DNA from: a virus
Length of the DNA: 28,752 nucleotides
Reading direction: 5' to 3' (one strand)
Virus record (IMG/VR): IMGVR_UViG_3300010370_000174
Coordinates: 1-28,752 of that record
In this document: one piece after another, positions 23,268 to 28,298 of the stretch
Numbering within the stretch: position 1 is the stretch's first letter
How the letters are laid out: every line of letters starts with the position of its first letter
The notes under the pieces: generated by a model
Databases searched by the model: none
Seen by the model: only the letters and a program-made list of their open reading frames with translations
What the model was told of the DNA's origin: nothing
Position numbers and translations under genes: made by a program

Positions 23268-23297
23268 AGTTTAGCCCGTTTAACTTTTTTCGCACAA
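23268..23297 (-). promoter_or_regulatory. Predicted promoter of the Cro-like gene (leaderless)
   Basis: Reading the minus strand: -35 TTGTGC (23297-23292), 18 bp, -10 TAAACT (23273-23268), then GTCAGC and the ATG at 23261. The start of transcription should fall at or within a base or two of the ATG, as in lambda cI from PRM. The -10 lies inside the degenerate operator, which fits self-repression. The -35 is weak (4 of 6). Confidence 0.5.
23269..23284. promoter_or_regulatory. Degenerate operator copy (O1)
   Basis: GTTTAG-CCCG-TTTAAC: the left half is identical to the two strong operators and the right half matches CTAAAC at four of six positions. It lies over the predicted -10 of the Cro-like gene. 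Likely a weaker binding site for the same regulator; inference from pattern. Confidence 0.5.
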
Positions 23298-23301
23298 CCC
23301 C

Positions 23302-23329
23302 TTGACACCATTGTTTAGGCAACTAAACT
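23302..23329 (+). promoter_or_regulatory. Early promoter P1
   Basis: TTGACA at 23302-23307, 16-bp spacer, TAAACT at 23324-23329; a perfect -35 and a four-of-six -10. Transcription would begin near 23336 and give a leader of about 33 nt before the ATG at 23369. Operator O2 covers the spacer end and the -10, so bound regulator should block RNA polymerase. Confidence 0.7.
23313..23328. promoter_or_regulatory. Operator O2: palindrome GTTTAG-GCAA-CTAAAC
   Basis: A perfect 6-bp inverted repeat with a 4-bp centre overlapping the P1 -10. The same half-sites, with the same 4-bp spacing, recur at 23728-23743. Size and symmetry fit a dimeric Cro-like helix-turn-helix protein such as the one encoded divergently at 23091-23261. 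Confidence 0.75.
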
Positions 23330-23333
23330 ACAG

Positions 23334-23366
23334 GGGTTGATAGACACAACCCACAGATAGGAGCAA
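23334..23366 (+). promoter_or_regulatory. Leader hairpin and ribosome-binding site of P1
   Basis: GGGTTG (23334-23339) pairs with CAACCC (23347-23352) around the 7-nt loop ATAGACA, followed by AGGAGCAA (23359-23366) six bases before the ATG. The same arrangement recurs after P2 (GTTG, loop ACAAACA, CAAC, AGGAGCAA). The repeated RNA shape and loop pattern AYARACA suggest a conserved element, function unknown. Confidence 0.55.
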
Positions 23367-23368
23367 AC

Positions 23369-23566
23369 ATGAAACCGCAACCTGCAAAGCTGCTGGCCGC
23401 CAAAAACGCCATGCACCTGCATTACGTCCACAAATGGCAGTTGTGGGGGCTTTACCACCTCCAAAACCTTGACCGTCCTGCCGAGTACATCAGCCCACGC
23501 CAACTGCGCGAGTTTTCGGAATCGGAATTGCTGCGGCTGATGAAGCTGGTACGGGGTGGCGTATGA
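23369..23566 (+). CDS. Early hypothetical protein, first gene after P1
   Basis: 65 aa, starting MKPQPAKLLAAKNAMHLHYV. Basic and aromatic-rich N-terminal half (HKWQLWGLYHLQNL) and a charged helical end (SPRQLREFSESELLRLMKLV). AGGAG lies six bases upstream of the ATG. Its TGA overlaps the ATG of the next gene. No family recognised; small leading genes of phage early operons often take over host functions, but nothing in the sequence shows which. Confidence 0.7.
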   Translation: MKPQPAKLLAAKNAMHLHYVHKWQLWGLYHLQNLDRPAEYISPRQLREFSESELLRLMKLVRGGV

Positions 23567-23733
23567 ACATGGAAGCTGACTTTGCCTACGCCGTAGAGCG
23601 CCTGATCCAGATAATTCTGCGAATGAACCCAAATTGCTCGCAGGCTGAATTGCTGGCTGCTGGCCGATTGCTGATGCAGTACGAGCAACGCCGCCGCGAT
23701 CAGACGCAAAAAGTCGTTGACATGGCCGTTTAG
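23563..23733 (+). CDS. 56-aa early hypothetical protein
   Basis: Begins MNMEADFAYAVERLIQIILR, continues MNPNCSQAELLAAGRLLMQY, and ends in a basic segment (EQRRRDQTQKVV). It is entirely helical by composition with one cysteine. The ATG overlaps the preceding TGA (ATGA). The stop codon TAG is part of operator O3, so the end of this gene and the P2 control site share bases. No function recognised. Confidence 0.65.
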   Translation: MNMEADFAYAVERLIQIILRMNPNCSQAELLAAGRLLMQYEQRRRDQTQKVVDMAV

Positions 23734-23744
23734 ACGACTAAACT
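23717..23744 (+). promoter_or_regulatory. Early promoter P2
   Basis: TTGACA at 23717-23722, 16-bp spacer, TAAACT at 23739-23744: identical boxes and spacing to P1. The -35 lies inside the last codons of the 56-aa gene. Transcription would start near 23751 and read the rest of the early operon. It overlaps operator O3. Confidence 0.7.
23728..23743. promoter_or_regulatory. Operator O3: palindrome GTTTAG-ACGA-CTAAAC
   Basis: Second perfect copy of the O2 palindrome, with a different 4-bp centre, again placed over the -10 of a promoter. Identical half-sites with diverged surroundings argue for selection on binding by the same regulator. Confidence 0.75.
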
Positions 23745-23751
23745 ATTAACC

Positions 23752-23776
23752 GTTGACAAACACAACACAGGAGCAA
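23752..23776 (+). promoter_or_regulatory. Leader hairpin and ribosome-binding site of P2
   Basis: GTTG (23752-23755) pairs with CAAC (23763-23766) around loop ACAAACA; AGGAGCAA follows at 23769-23776, five bases before the ATG at 23782. It mirrors the P1 leader, with a shorter stem. Confidence 0.5.
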
Positions 23777-23781
23777 CAGAG

Positions 23782-24048
23782 ATGTTCAAGGATAAATACA
23801 GCGCCCTCGGCACTTTCTACGCCCTCGGCAATAAGTTTGAAGTTGACGTTGAGTATTCGCAGGACATGGACAACAGCGTTTTTGTAGAAAGCGCCACCCT
23901 GATCGGCATTTACTTGGACAACGACAAACACGCCTCCTCGCTCAACCACAACATCAAGCTAGACCTAACCGATCTGTCAACCGACGACGAGTTTGAGTTG
24001 ACCGAGATTGCCACCCTTGATGCGCTCCGCAACGGGGGTCTGGAATGA
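23782..24048 (+). CDS. Acidic early hypothetical protein
   Basis: 88 aa, starting MFKDKYSALGTFYALGNKFE. Strongly acidic (many Asp/Glu, few Arg), with alternating strands and a helical end (EFELTEIATLDALRNGGLE). Such small acidic phage early proteins sometimes mimic DNA, as anti-restriction proteins do, but no match is recognised. It is first after P2 with a good AGGAG site, and its TGA overlaps the ATG of the next gene. Confidence 0.7.
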   Translation: MFKDKYSALGTFYALGNKFEVDVEYSQDMDNSVFVESATLIGIYLDNDKHASSLNHNIKLDLTDLSTDDEFELTEIATLDALRNGGLE

Positions 24049-24167
24049 AATCCCCGTACCCGCAATTCATTGCCATTGCCATCCTGTTTCTGATCGCTGC
24101 CGCCTGTGACCCCTGCGGGGACGGCGGTTGCACCGCAGCCGAGGAGCGAGCCAGCCATGCACGATGA
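24045..24167 (+). CDS. Tiny putative lipoprotein
   Basis: 40 aa: MKSPYPQFIAIAILFLIAAA then C21 and a short Cys/Gly-rich end with three cysteines in total. A hydrophobic segment (residues 8-20) followed by AAAC resembles a lipoprotein signal with lipobox, or a small membrane anchor. The ATG overlaps the preceding TGA (ATGA). The mature part would be only 20 residues. It resembles Rz1-type outer-membrane lipoproteins in size, but is in the early operon rather than the lysis cassette. Confidence 0.55.
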   Translation: MKSPYPQFIAIAILFLIAAACDPCGDGGCTAAEERASHAR

Positions 24168-24285
24168 CGATATGACTTGGTGGCATCACCAAGACGAATT
24201 GATGCAGCAACTTGAAGAACAAGAACGCATTGAAGCCTGTAACCGGGCATTGGATGAACTGAAAGGAGAAGAAGATGCAGAGTGA
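24157..24285 (+). CDS. 42-aa acidic helical protein upstream of ERF
   Basis: MHDDDMTWWHHQDELMQQLE, then a charged helix ending KGEEDAE. It overlaps the putative lipoprotein by 11 bases and the ERF gene start by 11. The GAGGAG about 15 bases upstream is the only ribosome-binding candidate. Real by tight packing and open frame, but small; function unknown. An alternative view is that this stretch merely carries the ERF ribosome-binding site AAAGGAG (24260s). Confidence 0.5.
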   Translation: MHDDDMTWWHHQDELMQQLEEQERIEACNRALDELKGEEDAE

Positions 24286-24919
24286 AACCATCGGCGCATT
24301 GGCCGCCGCGTTAAGCAAAGCCCAAGCCGACATTACCGGGGCGCTGAAAGACAGCAGCAACCCGTTTTTCAAGTCCAAGTACGCCGATCTAGCGTCTTGT
24401 TGGGACGCTTGCCGTAAGCAGTTAGCGGCTAACGGTTTGTCGGTAATACAGACCACGCAGATGACAGAGCAGGGCTTGATGCTCGTCACCACGCTCGCTC
24501 ACAGCAGCGGTGAGTGGATTGCAGGACAGATGCCCGTGCTGACCAAGGACAACAGCCCGCAGGGGCAAGGTTCTGGCATTACCTACGCTCGCCGCTATGC
24601 CCTCGCAGCGATTGTGGGATTGGCGCAGATTGACGATGACGCGGAGGCTGCCCAAGGCCGAGCGTTTACGAACGACCCGCGTGGCGATCTGGGTAAGAAG
24701 GTTGACCAGACCAAGCGTGACCAGTTCGTGCAGCAGTTCCGTGGCGCGTTTGATTTAGACGCCGAGGAGAAAGACATAGCCCTTGCCGTGATGGCGGTAC
24801 ATGAGGCGCTCAACCCTGACCACGACCTGTATATCGCCGTGGCAGACGTACTGACGGCAAAGGAACGGTCAGCGATCAAGAAGTACATTCAAATGGCAAA
24901 GGAGCAGAACCGTGGATAA
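24275..24919 (+). CDS. erf: ERF-family single-strand annealing protein
   Basis: 214 aa. Residues 1-130 match the ERF superfamily: LAAALSKAQADITGALKDSSNPFFKSKYADLA, HSSGEWIAGQMPV and the diagnostic block QGQGSGITYARRYALAAIVG followed by DDDAEA at about 97-126. ERF proteins form rings that anneal homologous single strands, circularising or recombining phage DNA independently of RecA. The C-terminal 90 residues are helical and charged. AAAGGAG precedes the ATG. It neighbours an SSB-like protein, a nuclease, NinB and DUF1364, so this is the recombination module. Confidence 0.92.
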   Translation: MQSETIGALAAALSKAQADITGALKDSSNPFFKSKYADLASCWDACRKQLAANGLSVIQTTQMTEQGLMLVTTLAHSSGEWIAGQMPVLTKDNSPQGQGSGITYARRYALAAIVGLAQIDDDAEAAQGRAFTNDPRGDLGKKVDQTKRDQFVQQFRGAFDLDAEEKDIALAVMAVHEALNPDHDLYIAVADVLTAKERSAIKKYIQMAKEQNRG

Positions 24920-25196
24920 GTTTGACCCGAATATGCGTGGCGTCCTGTTCAAGAACGACAAGGGCGAGAACGCCAAACGTCCTGACTTTCGTGGGTCGTG
25001 CGTAATCAACAACGTGGATTTCAACGTGTCGGGCTGGAAGAAAACGAGCCAGAAAACGGGTGATACCTACTTGTCGCTGAAGTTTGAGGCGAAGGGCGAG
25101 GGCAAGCTGTCGCGTAGTGGTGAACCGCAGCGCCAGCCGACCAAGCAGCCGCAGATAACCGAAAAGAATTGGGACGACCTTGATACACCCTTCTGA
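24912..25196 (+). CDS. SSB-like ssDNA-binding protein
   Basis: 94 aa, GTG start with AAAGGAG eight bases upstream, overlapping the ERF end. Residues 5-62 (MRGVLFKNDKGENAKRPDFR ... GWKKTSQKTGDTYLSLKFEA) resemble the short OB-type phage proteins that bind single strands. A Gln/Pro/Lys linker then leads to the end NWDDLDTPF. The acidic, Phe-terminated tip is like the DDDIPF tip by which bacterial SSB recruits partner enzymes. In an ERF cassette this is a natural partner. Known SSBs are usually longer; the family call is inference from motif and context. Confidence 0.7.
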   Translation: MDKFDPNMRGVLFKNDKGENAKRPDFRGSCVINNVDFNVSGWKKTSQKTGDTYLSLKFEAKGEGKLSRSGEPQRQPTKQPQITEKNWDDLDTPF

Positions 25197-25650
25197 CTTT
25201 GAGGCACGGTTTAGGGCTAGTCGCCCGGCAGAGATTGTCGTGGCGACTTACCTACTGAACCTCGGGCATACGGTGACGTTGCCCAAGCGTCGTATGGCGA
25301 AAGACTTTGCTGACCGCAAAGAGTTTGCCGATAAGGGCGACGTATATGCCTCGGGTAAACGAATAGAGGTAAAACACATCAAGCATGATTTCCAGTACGA
25401 GGCGTGGCCGTTTGAGACAGCCGCTATCTGTGCCAAGAAGTCGTTTGATGCTGCCGATCCTCGCCCCGATTACTACTACATCGTCAACGCAAGCCTGACC
25501 GTGGCGGCGCTGGTGGATGTGCGAACCACGTTCCCTGACTGGCTGGTGCGGAAAATCACCGATAAGGAGCGTGGATACGAATACGACGTTTACGCCGTTG
25601 CGCCCGAATATCTCGGATGGCGATATATAGACTTTGAGGAACGCTTATGA
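25180..25650 (+). CDS. PD-(D/E)XK-type nuclease
   Basis: 156 aa, probably from the TTG giving MIHPSDFEARFRASRPAEIV, overlapping the SSB-like gene by 17 bases; no closer ATG would keep the fold. The core is visible: a helix (AEIVVATYLLNLGH), then GDVYASGKRIEVKH at 53-66 with D54, E63 and K65, the classic D-(n)-ExK arrangement, then YYYIVNASLTVAALVDV. This looks like a Holliday-junction or restriction-type endonuclease fold. It ends in an ATGA overlap with the glycosyltransferase gene. The substrate is unknown; recombination intermediates are plausible. Confidence 0.7.
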   Translation: MIHPSDFEARFRASRPAEIVVATYLLNLGHTVTLPKRRMAKDFADRKEFADKGDVYASGKRIEVKHIKHDFQYEAWPFETAAICAKKSFDAADPRPDYYYIVNASLTVAALVDVRTTFPDWLVRKITDKERGYEYDVYAVAPEYLGWRYIDFEERL

Positions 25651-26315
25651 CGGAACTCCCCATCTTCATCGGCTACGACAGCCGTGAGGACATCGCGTAT
25701 CGGGTAGCGCGGCGCAGCATTGAGCGCCATGCCCGTAACCCCATCTACATCCAGCCGATTGACCAAGCGTATATGCGCTCGGTAGGACTGTACTGGCGTC
25801 CTGACGATCCGCTTTCGTCAACGCAGTTTAGTTTTACGCGCTTTCTCGTCCCCTACCTTTGTGAGTACAAGGGTTGGGCGGTGTTTCTGGATTGTGACTT
25901 CTTGGTACGGCATGACCTGACGCAGATATGGCGCTATGTTGATAAAACGAAAGCGGTCTTTTGCGTACACCACGACTACAAGCCTACCGAGGCGGTCAAA
26001 ATGGATGGCAAGGCGCAGCATCCCTACGCTCGCAAAAACTGGTCATCATTTATGTTCATCAACTGCGAGCATGAGGCAACGCAACGCCTCACGCCAGAGC
26101 TGGTGAACAGCGAGACGGGAATGTACTTGCATCAGTTCAAGTGGTGCGCTGACGATCAGATTGGCGAGTTGCCCATGACCTTCAACTACCTTGAGGGCTG
26201 GCACACCAAGGCTGACGAACCCGACCCGGTGTGCGTACACATGACCCGTGGCGGCCCGTGGTTCCCCGGCTACCAAGACGTTGAGTACGCCGAGGAGTGG
26301 AAGGCGTATACATGA
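25647..26315 (+). CDS. Glycosyltransferase (GT8-like, GT-A fold)
   Basis: 222 aa. IFIGYDSREDIAYRVARRSI near the start is characteristic of GT8-related phage and bacterial transferases, and AVFLDCDFLVRHD carries the DxD metal site at residues 82-84. FSFTRFLVPYLCEYKG, SSFMFINCEH and FNYLEGW are further family blocks. It should add a sugar from a nucleotide-sugar donor; acceptor unknown. It sits in the early operon among recombination genes, coupled by ATGA on both sides. Second glycosyltransferase of the window and not closely similar to the one at 20144-20797 apart from the DxD. Confidence 0.82.
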   Translation: MTELPIFIGYDSREDIAYRVARRSIERHARNPIYIQPIDQAYMRSVGLYWRPDDPLSSTQFSFTRFLVPYLCEYKGWAVFLDCDFLVRHDLTQIWRYVDKTKAVFCVHHDYKPTEAVKMDGKAQHPYARKNWSSFMFINCEHEATQRLTPELVNSETGMYLHQFKWCADDQIGELPMTFNYLEGWHTKADEPDPVCVHMTRGGPWFPGYQDVEYAEEWKAYT

Positions 26316-26722
26316 AACGCATTTTCCCCAAAGGCACTACACCCGAGCAGATGGCGGCTGCCGTTATCCGCATGACGCAAGGGCTAGACCCGAGCAAGGT
26401 GTGGGCGGTAGAGGTGGCCGAGTGGAAGAAGCCCAAAACCTCACAGCAGCTGGCCTACCTCTGGGGCGTGGTTTACCCAATGATCATGGAGGCGGGTGGA
26501 GAGGCGTTATAGGGTTGGACACGCGATGACCTACATGAGTATTTCCTTGGCGAGATATTCGGCTGGGAAACGCTCACAGGGCTTGGCAAGAAGCGTCTGC
26601 GACCACTTAAGCGAACATCACGCATGACCAAGCAAGAATTCACCGAATACTTACACGGCATTGAGAACAGGCTGATAGAACTTGGCATCGGGCCGTTACC
26701 GGAGCCGATTTATGCTGCGTAA
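26312..26722 (+). pseudogene. ninB: NinB-like recombination protein interrupted by an in-frame TAG
   Basis: From ATG at 26312 (ATGA with the upstream gene) the frame reads MKRIFPKGTTPEQMAAAVIR ... KTSQQLAYLWGVVYPMIMEA ... GGEAL, then TAG at 26510-26512 (codon 67). It continues without any other stop for 69 codons (GWTRDDLHEYFLGEIFGWET ... MTKQEFTEYLHGIENRLIEL) to TAA at 26720-26722. The combined 135 residues match the length and layout of NinB (lambda NinB/Orf, about 142-146 aa), an ssDNA-binding recombination mediator. Both halves look intact. So this is a recent nonsense mutation, an amber readthrough case, or a sequence error. CAG to TAG is the simplest change. Confidence 0.8.
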
Positions 26723-26996
26723 AGAAGCCCGAGGGCGTGGATGCACGGTGCGTATACCGGGCGTCTGTAACTTCAACAGCGAGACGGTCGTGCTGGCACA
26801 TCTGCGCGTAGCAGGGGTTAGCGGCATGGGGCTGAAGTCACCCGATCTGCTGGGTGCGTGGTGCTGTTCTAGCTGCCACGACGAGGTAGACGGCAGGACG
26901 CACAAAAGCGGGCTGTCACGCGATGAGCTGCGCCTAGCGCACTACGACGGCATGGCTCGCACGATCATGCAATTACACAAAGAGGGATTGGTATGA
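26712..26996 (+). CDS. DUF1364 putative zinc/HNH-type nuclease
   Basis: 94 aa from MLRKEARGRGCTVRIPGVCN; this ATG overlaps the end of the ninB frame by 11 bases. The pattern 'R.EARGR.C.VRIPG.CN...ETVVLAHLR..G..GMG.KSPDLLGAWCCSSCHDEVDGRT' is the DUF1364 signature. Two N-terminal and three central cysteines plus histidines suit a zinc-bound HNH-like fold. In lambdoid phages this family lies in the nin region beside NinB, as here. Likely a structure-specific nuclease in recombination; activity is inference. Coupled by ATGA to the next gene. Confidence 0.82.
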   Translation: MLRKEARGRGCTVRIPGVCNFNSETVVLAHLRVAGVSGMGLKSPDLLGAWCCSSCHDEVDGRTHKSGLSRDELRLAHYDGMARTIMQLHKEGLV

Positions 26997-27544
26997 ACTT
27001 CTGGTGCGACACGCAGTACATCACGGCATACGTGCGTAACGAGTTTCTGCACGACCATGAGAAAGGCAAAGGTGAATTTACCCTCTGCACCGTGTTTGGT
27101 TTTCGTGCTGAACCCATGCGCGTACCCTACTTCCAAATCATGTTGGAGTCAGGCGCACAATGGGCGCGTATCCCGATTCACGCGCTTTGTAGCAAGCCCT
27201 GTCCCGAGATGGCGTTACAGTTGACTGTGTGGTGGGATAGCTTTAGCCGCAACTGTCAGGTCAAAGAGGTGCAGTTCCTGCGTAACCACCGCGTCAAGGC
27301 TATAGGGCGCGATGGGGTGCAGCGACCGGGGACGTACCTGATGACCGTATTCTGGTGTGACGGTGGATGGAGTGAGGTGCCGGATCAGTCCAAAGACCAC
27401 CACATCATCGCTTTAGACTCGGGGCAATGGATTGCCTACCCTAACAACAGGTTGTTATGGGCTGACCCGAGCTGGATCGGAGGGGAAGTGCCGAGGGATT
27501 GGCGCTCCCCCTCTGATAACTACAGCGTGGAGGCACTACCGTGA
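26993..27544 (+). CDS. Conserved phage hypothetical protein
   Basis: 183 aa: MNFWCDTQYITAYVRNEFLH, rich in Trp (over ten) and with several Cys. Blocks such as VFGFRAEPMRVPYFQIMLESGAQWARIPIHALCSK and YLMTVFWCDGGWSEVPDQSKDHHIIALDSGQWIAYPNNRLLW suggest a compact beta-rich domain. I have the impression of similar proteins in other phage early regions but no functional name. ATGA with DUF1364 upstream and GTGA with the next small gene downstream. No signal or membrane segment. Confidence 0.75.
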   Translation: MNFWCDTQYITAYVRNEFLHDHEKGKGEFTLCTVFGFRAEPMRVPYFQIMLESGAQWARIPIHALCSKPCPEMALQLTVWWDSFSRNCQVKEVQFLRNHRVKAIGRDGVQRPGTYLMTVFWCDGGWSEVPDQSKDHHIIALDSGQWIAYPNNRLLWADPSWIGGEVPRDWRSPSDNYSVEALP

Positions 27545-27666
27545 AACGGCTTATAAAGGCTTTATGGCGGTTCTGGCGCGAACGTAGCGCCGAGGCTAAC
27601 CGAGAGTGGTCAAGCGTCCCTAATCCCGAGTGGAGGGCGTCTAGGGGCGGGAGGGATTACTGGTGA
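27541..27666 (+). CDS. 41-aa basic Trp/Arg-rich protein
   Basis: GTG start overlapping the preceding TGA (GTGA): MKRLIKALWRFWRERSAEAN, then REWSSVPNPEWRASRGGRDY and a final W. Strongly basic with an amphipathic N-terminal helix. Its TGA overlaps the GTG of the next gene. Supported only by open frame and coupling; function unknown. Confidence 0.5.
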   Translation: MKRLIKALWRFWRERSAEANREWSSVPNPEWRASRGGRDYW

Positions 27667-27833
27667 ACTACGAGGATGACGCGCTAGAGCAAGAATTAAA
27701 GGCTGCGCCGTGGGGATACGGGCAGCGCCGACCGCCGACGTTTCTGGAAATCCTAGACCGTATGCGGCGCGTAGGGTTGGGCGAGGAGGCTGATTGGCTG
27801 CTGCGCGAATGGACGATTTTAAGTCAGAAATAA
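27663..27833 (+). CDS. 56-aa hypothetical protein, last gene of the early operon
   Basis: GTG start with GGGAGGG about nine bases upstream, overlapping the previous TGA. Starts MNYEDDALEQELKAAPWGYG and continues QRRPPTFLEILDRMRRVGLG, then a helical end. Phage early regions often hold such short helical 'PPTFLEILDRM' proteins. Its 3' end overlaps the convergent lysozyme gene by 15 bases; no separate terminator is seen between them. Confidence 0.6.
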   Translation: MNYEDDALEQELKAAPWGYGQRRPPTFLEILDRMRRVGLGEEADWLLREWTILSQK

Positions 27834-28298
27834 CGCCCGTTCGTCGTTACGCCGCTTAACTAGTCCCGGCAGCACCTTGCCTGCCGCCTTTGTCCACATC
27901 AGAAAGGCGTCAGCAGCGCCTTCTATGTCCCCTCGGTTGTAGCGCATCCGTATGCTGCTGCGCTGTAGGTTCCCAAGCCCGACGTTAAAGGCAAAGCTTA
28001 CCAAAGCATCAAATTGCCCTTGATGATTAACAGCAGCAGGGCAATATCGGGCCACGCCGCGCTCAAACCGCGCAAGGTCTTGAGCAAGGATAGCGTCCAC
28101 CTCTCCCATCGTGAGGCTGCGATCCCAGCCATCGGGTATCGGTAGGTTCTTCCGATCCTCATACTTCACCGCCGCGTGTGAGGGGTCAATGACATGGCCT
28201 ACCGCAGTTGTCCACAGCAATGCAGGACACCTGTAAGGACGTAGCCTTACGCCCTCATGGTGTTTGATCATGCGGATAGCCGCGTCAGATACCTTCAT
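27819..28298 (-). CDS. Endolysin: GH24 (T4-type) lysozyme
   Basis: 159 aa. The catalytic arrangement E15-x8-C24-x5-T30 (HHEGVRLRPYRCPALLWTTAVGH) matches E-x8-(D/C)-x5-T of T4-type muramidases, with Cys in the middle position as in some phages such as P1. FDALVSFAFNVGLGNL and the C-terminal LPGLVKRRNDERALFL are also family signatures. No signal or SAR segment is present, so it needs the holin to reach the wall. Insert between residues 35 and 60 (PSHAAVKYEDRKNLPIPDGW) is longer than in T4. ATGA overlap with the holin gene; convergent with the early operon. Confidence 0.92.
   Translation of the reverse strand: MKVSDAAIRMIKHHEGVRLRPYRCPALLWTTAVGHVIDPSHAAVKYEDRKNLPIPDGWDRSLTMGEVDAILAQDLARFERGVARYCPAAVNHQGQFDALVSFAFNVGLGNLQRSSIRMRYNRGDIEGAADAFLMWTKAAGKVLPGLVKRRNDERALFLT

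Noticed and set aside
24109-24119. CCCC-TGC-GGGG short inverted repeat, possible terminator
   Set aside because: It is only 4 bp, inside a gene and without a T-run; too weak to call.
27819-27833. Terminator between the convergent early operon and lysozyme gene
   Set aside because: The genes overlap by 15 bases and no stem-loop with a T-tract could be seen there.
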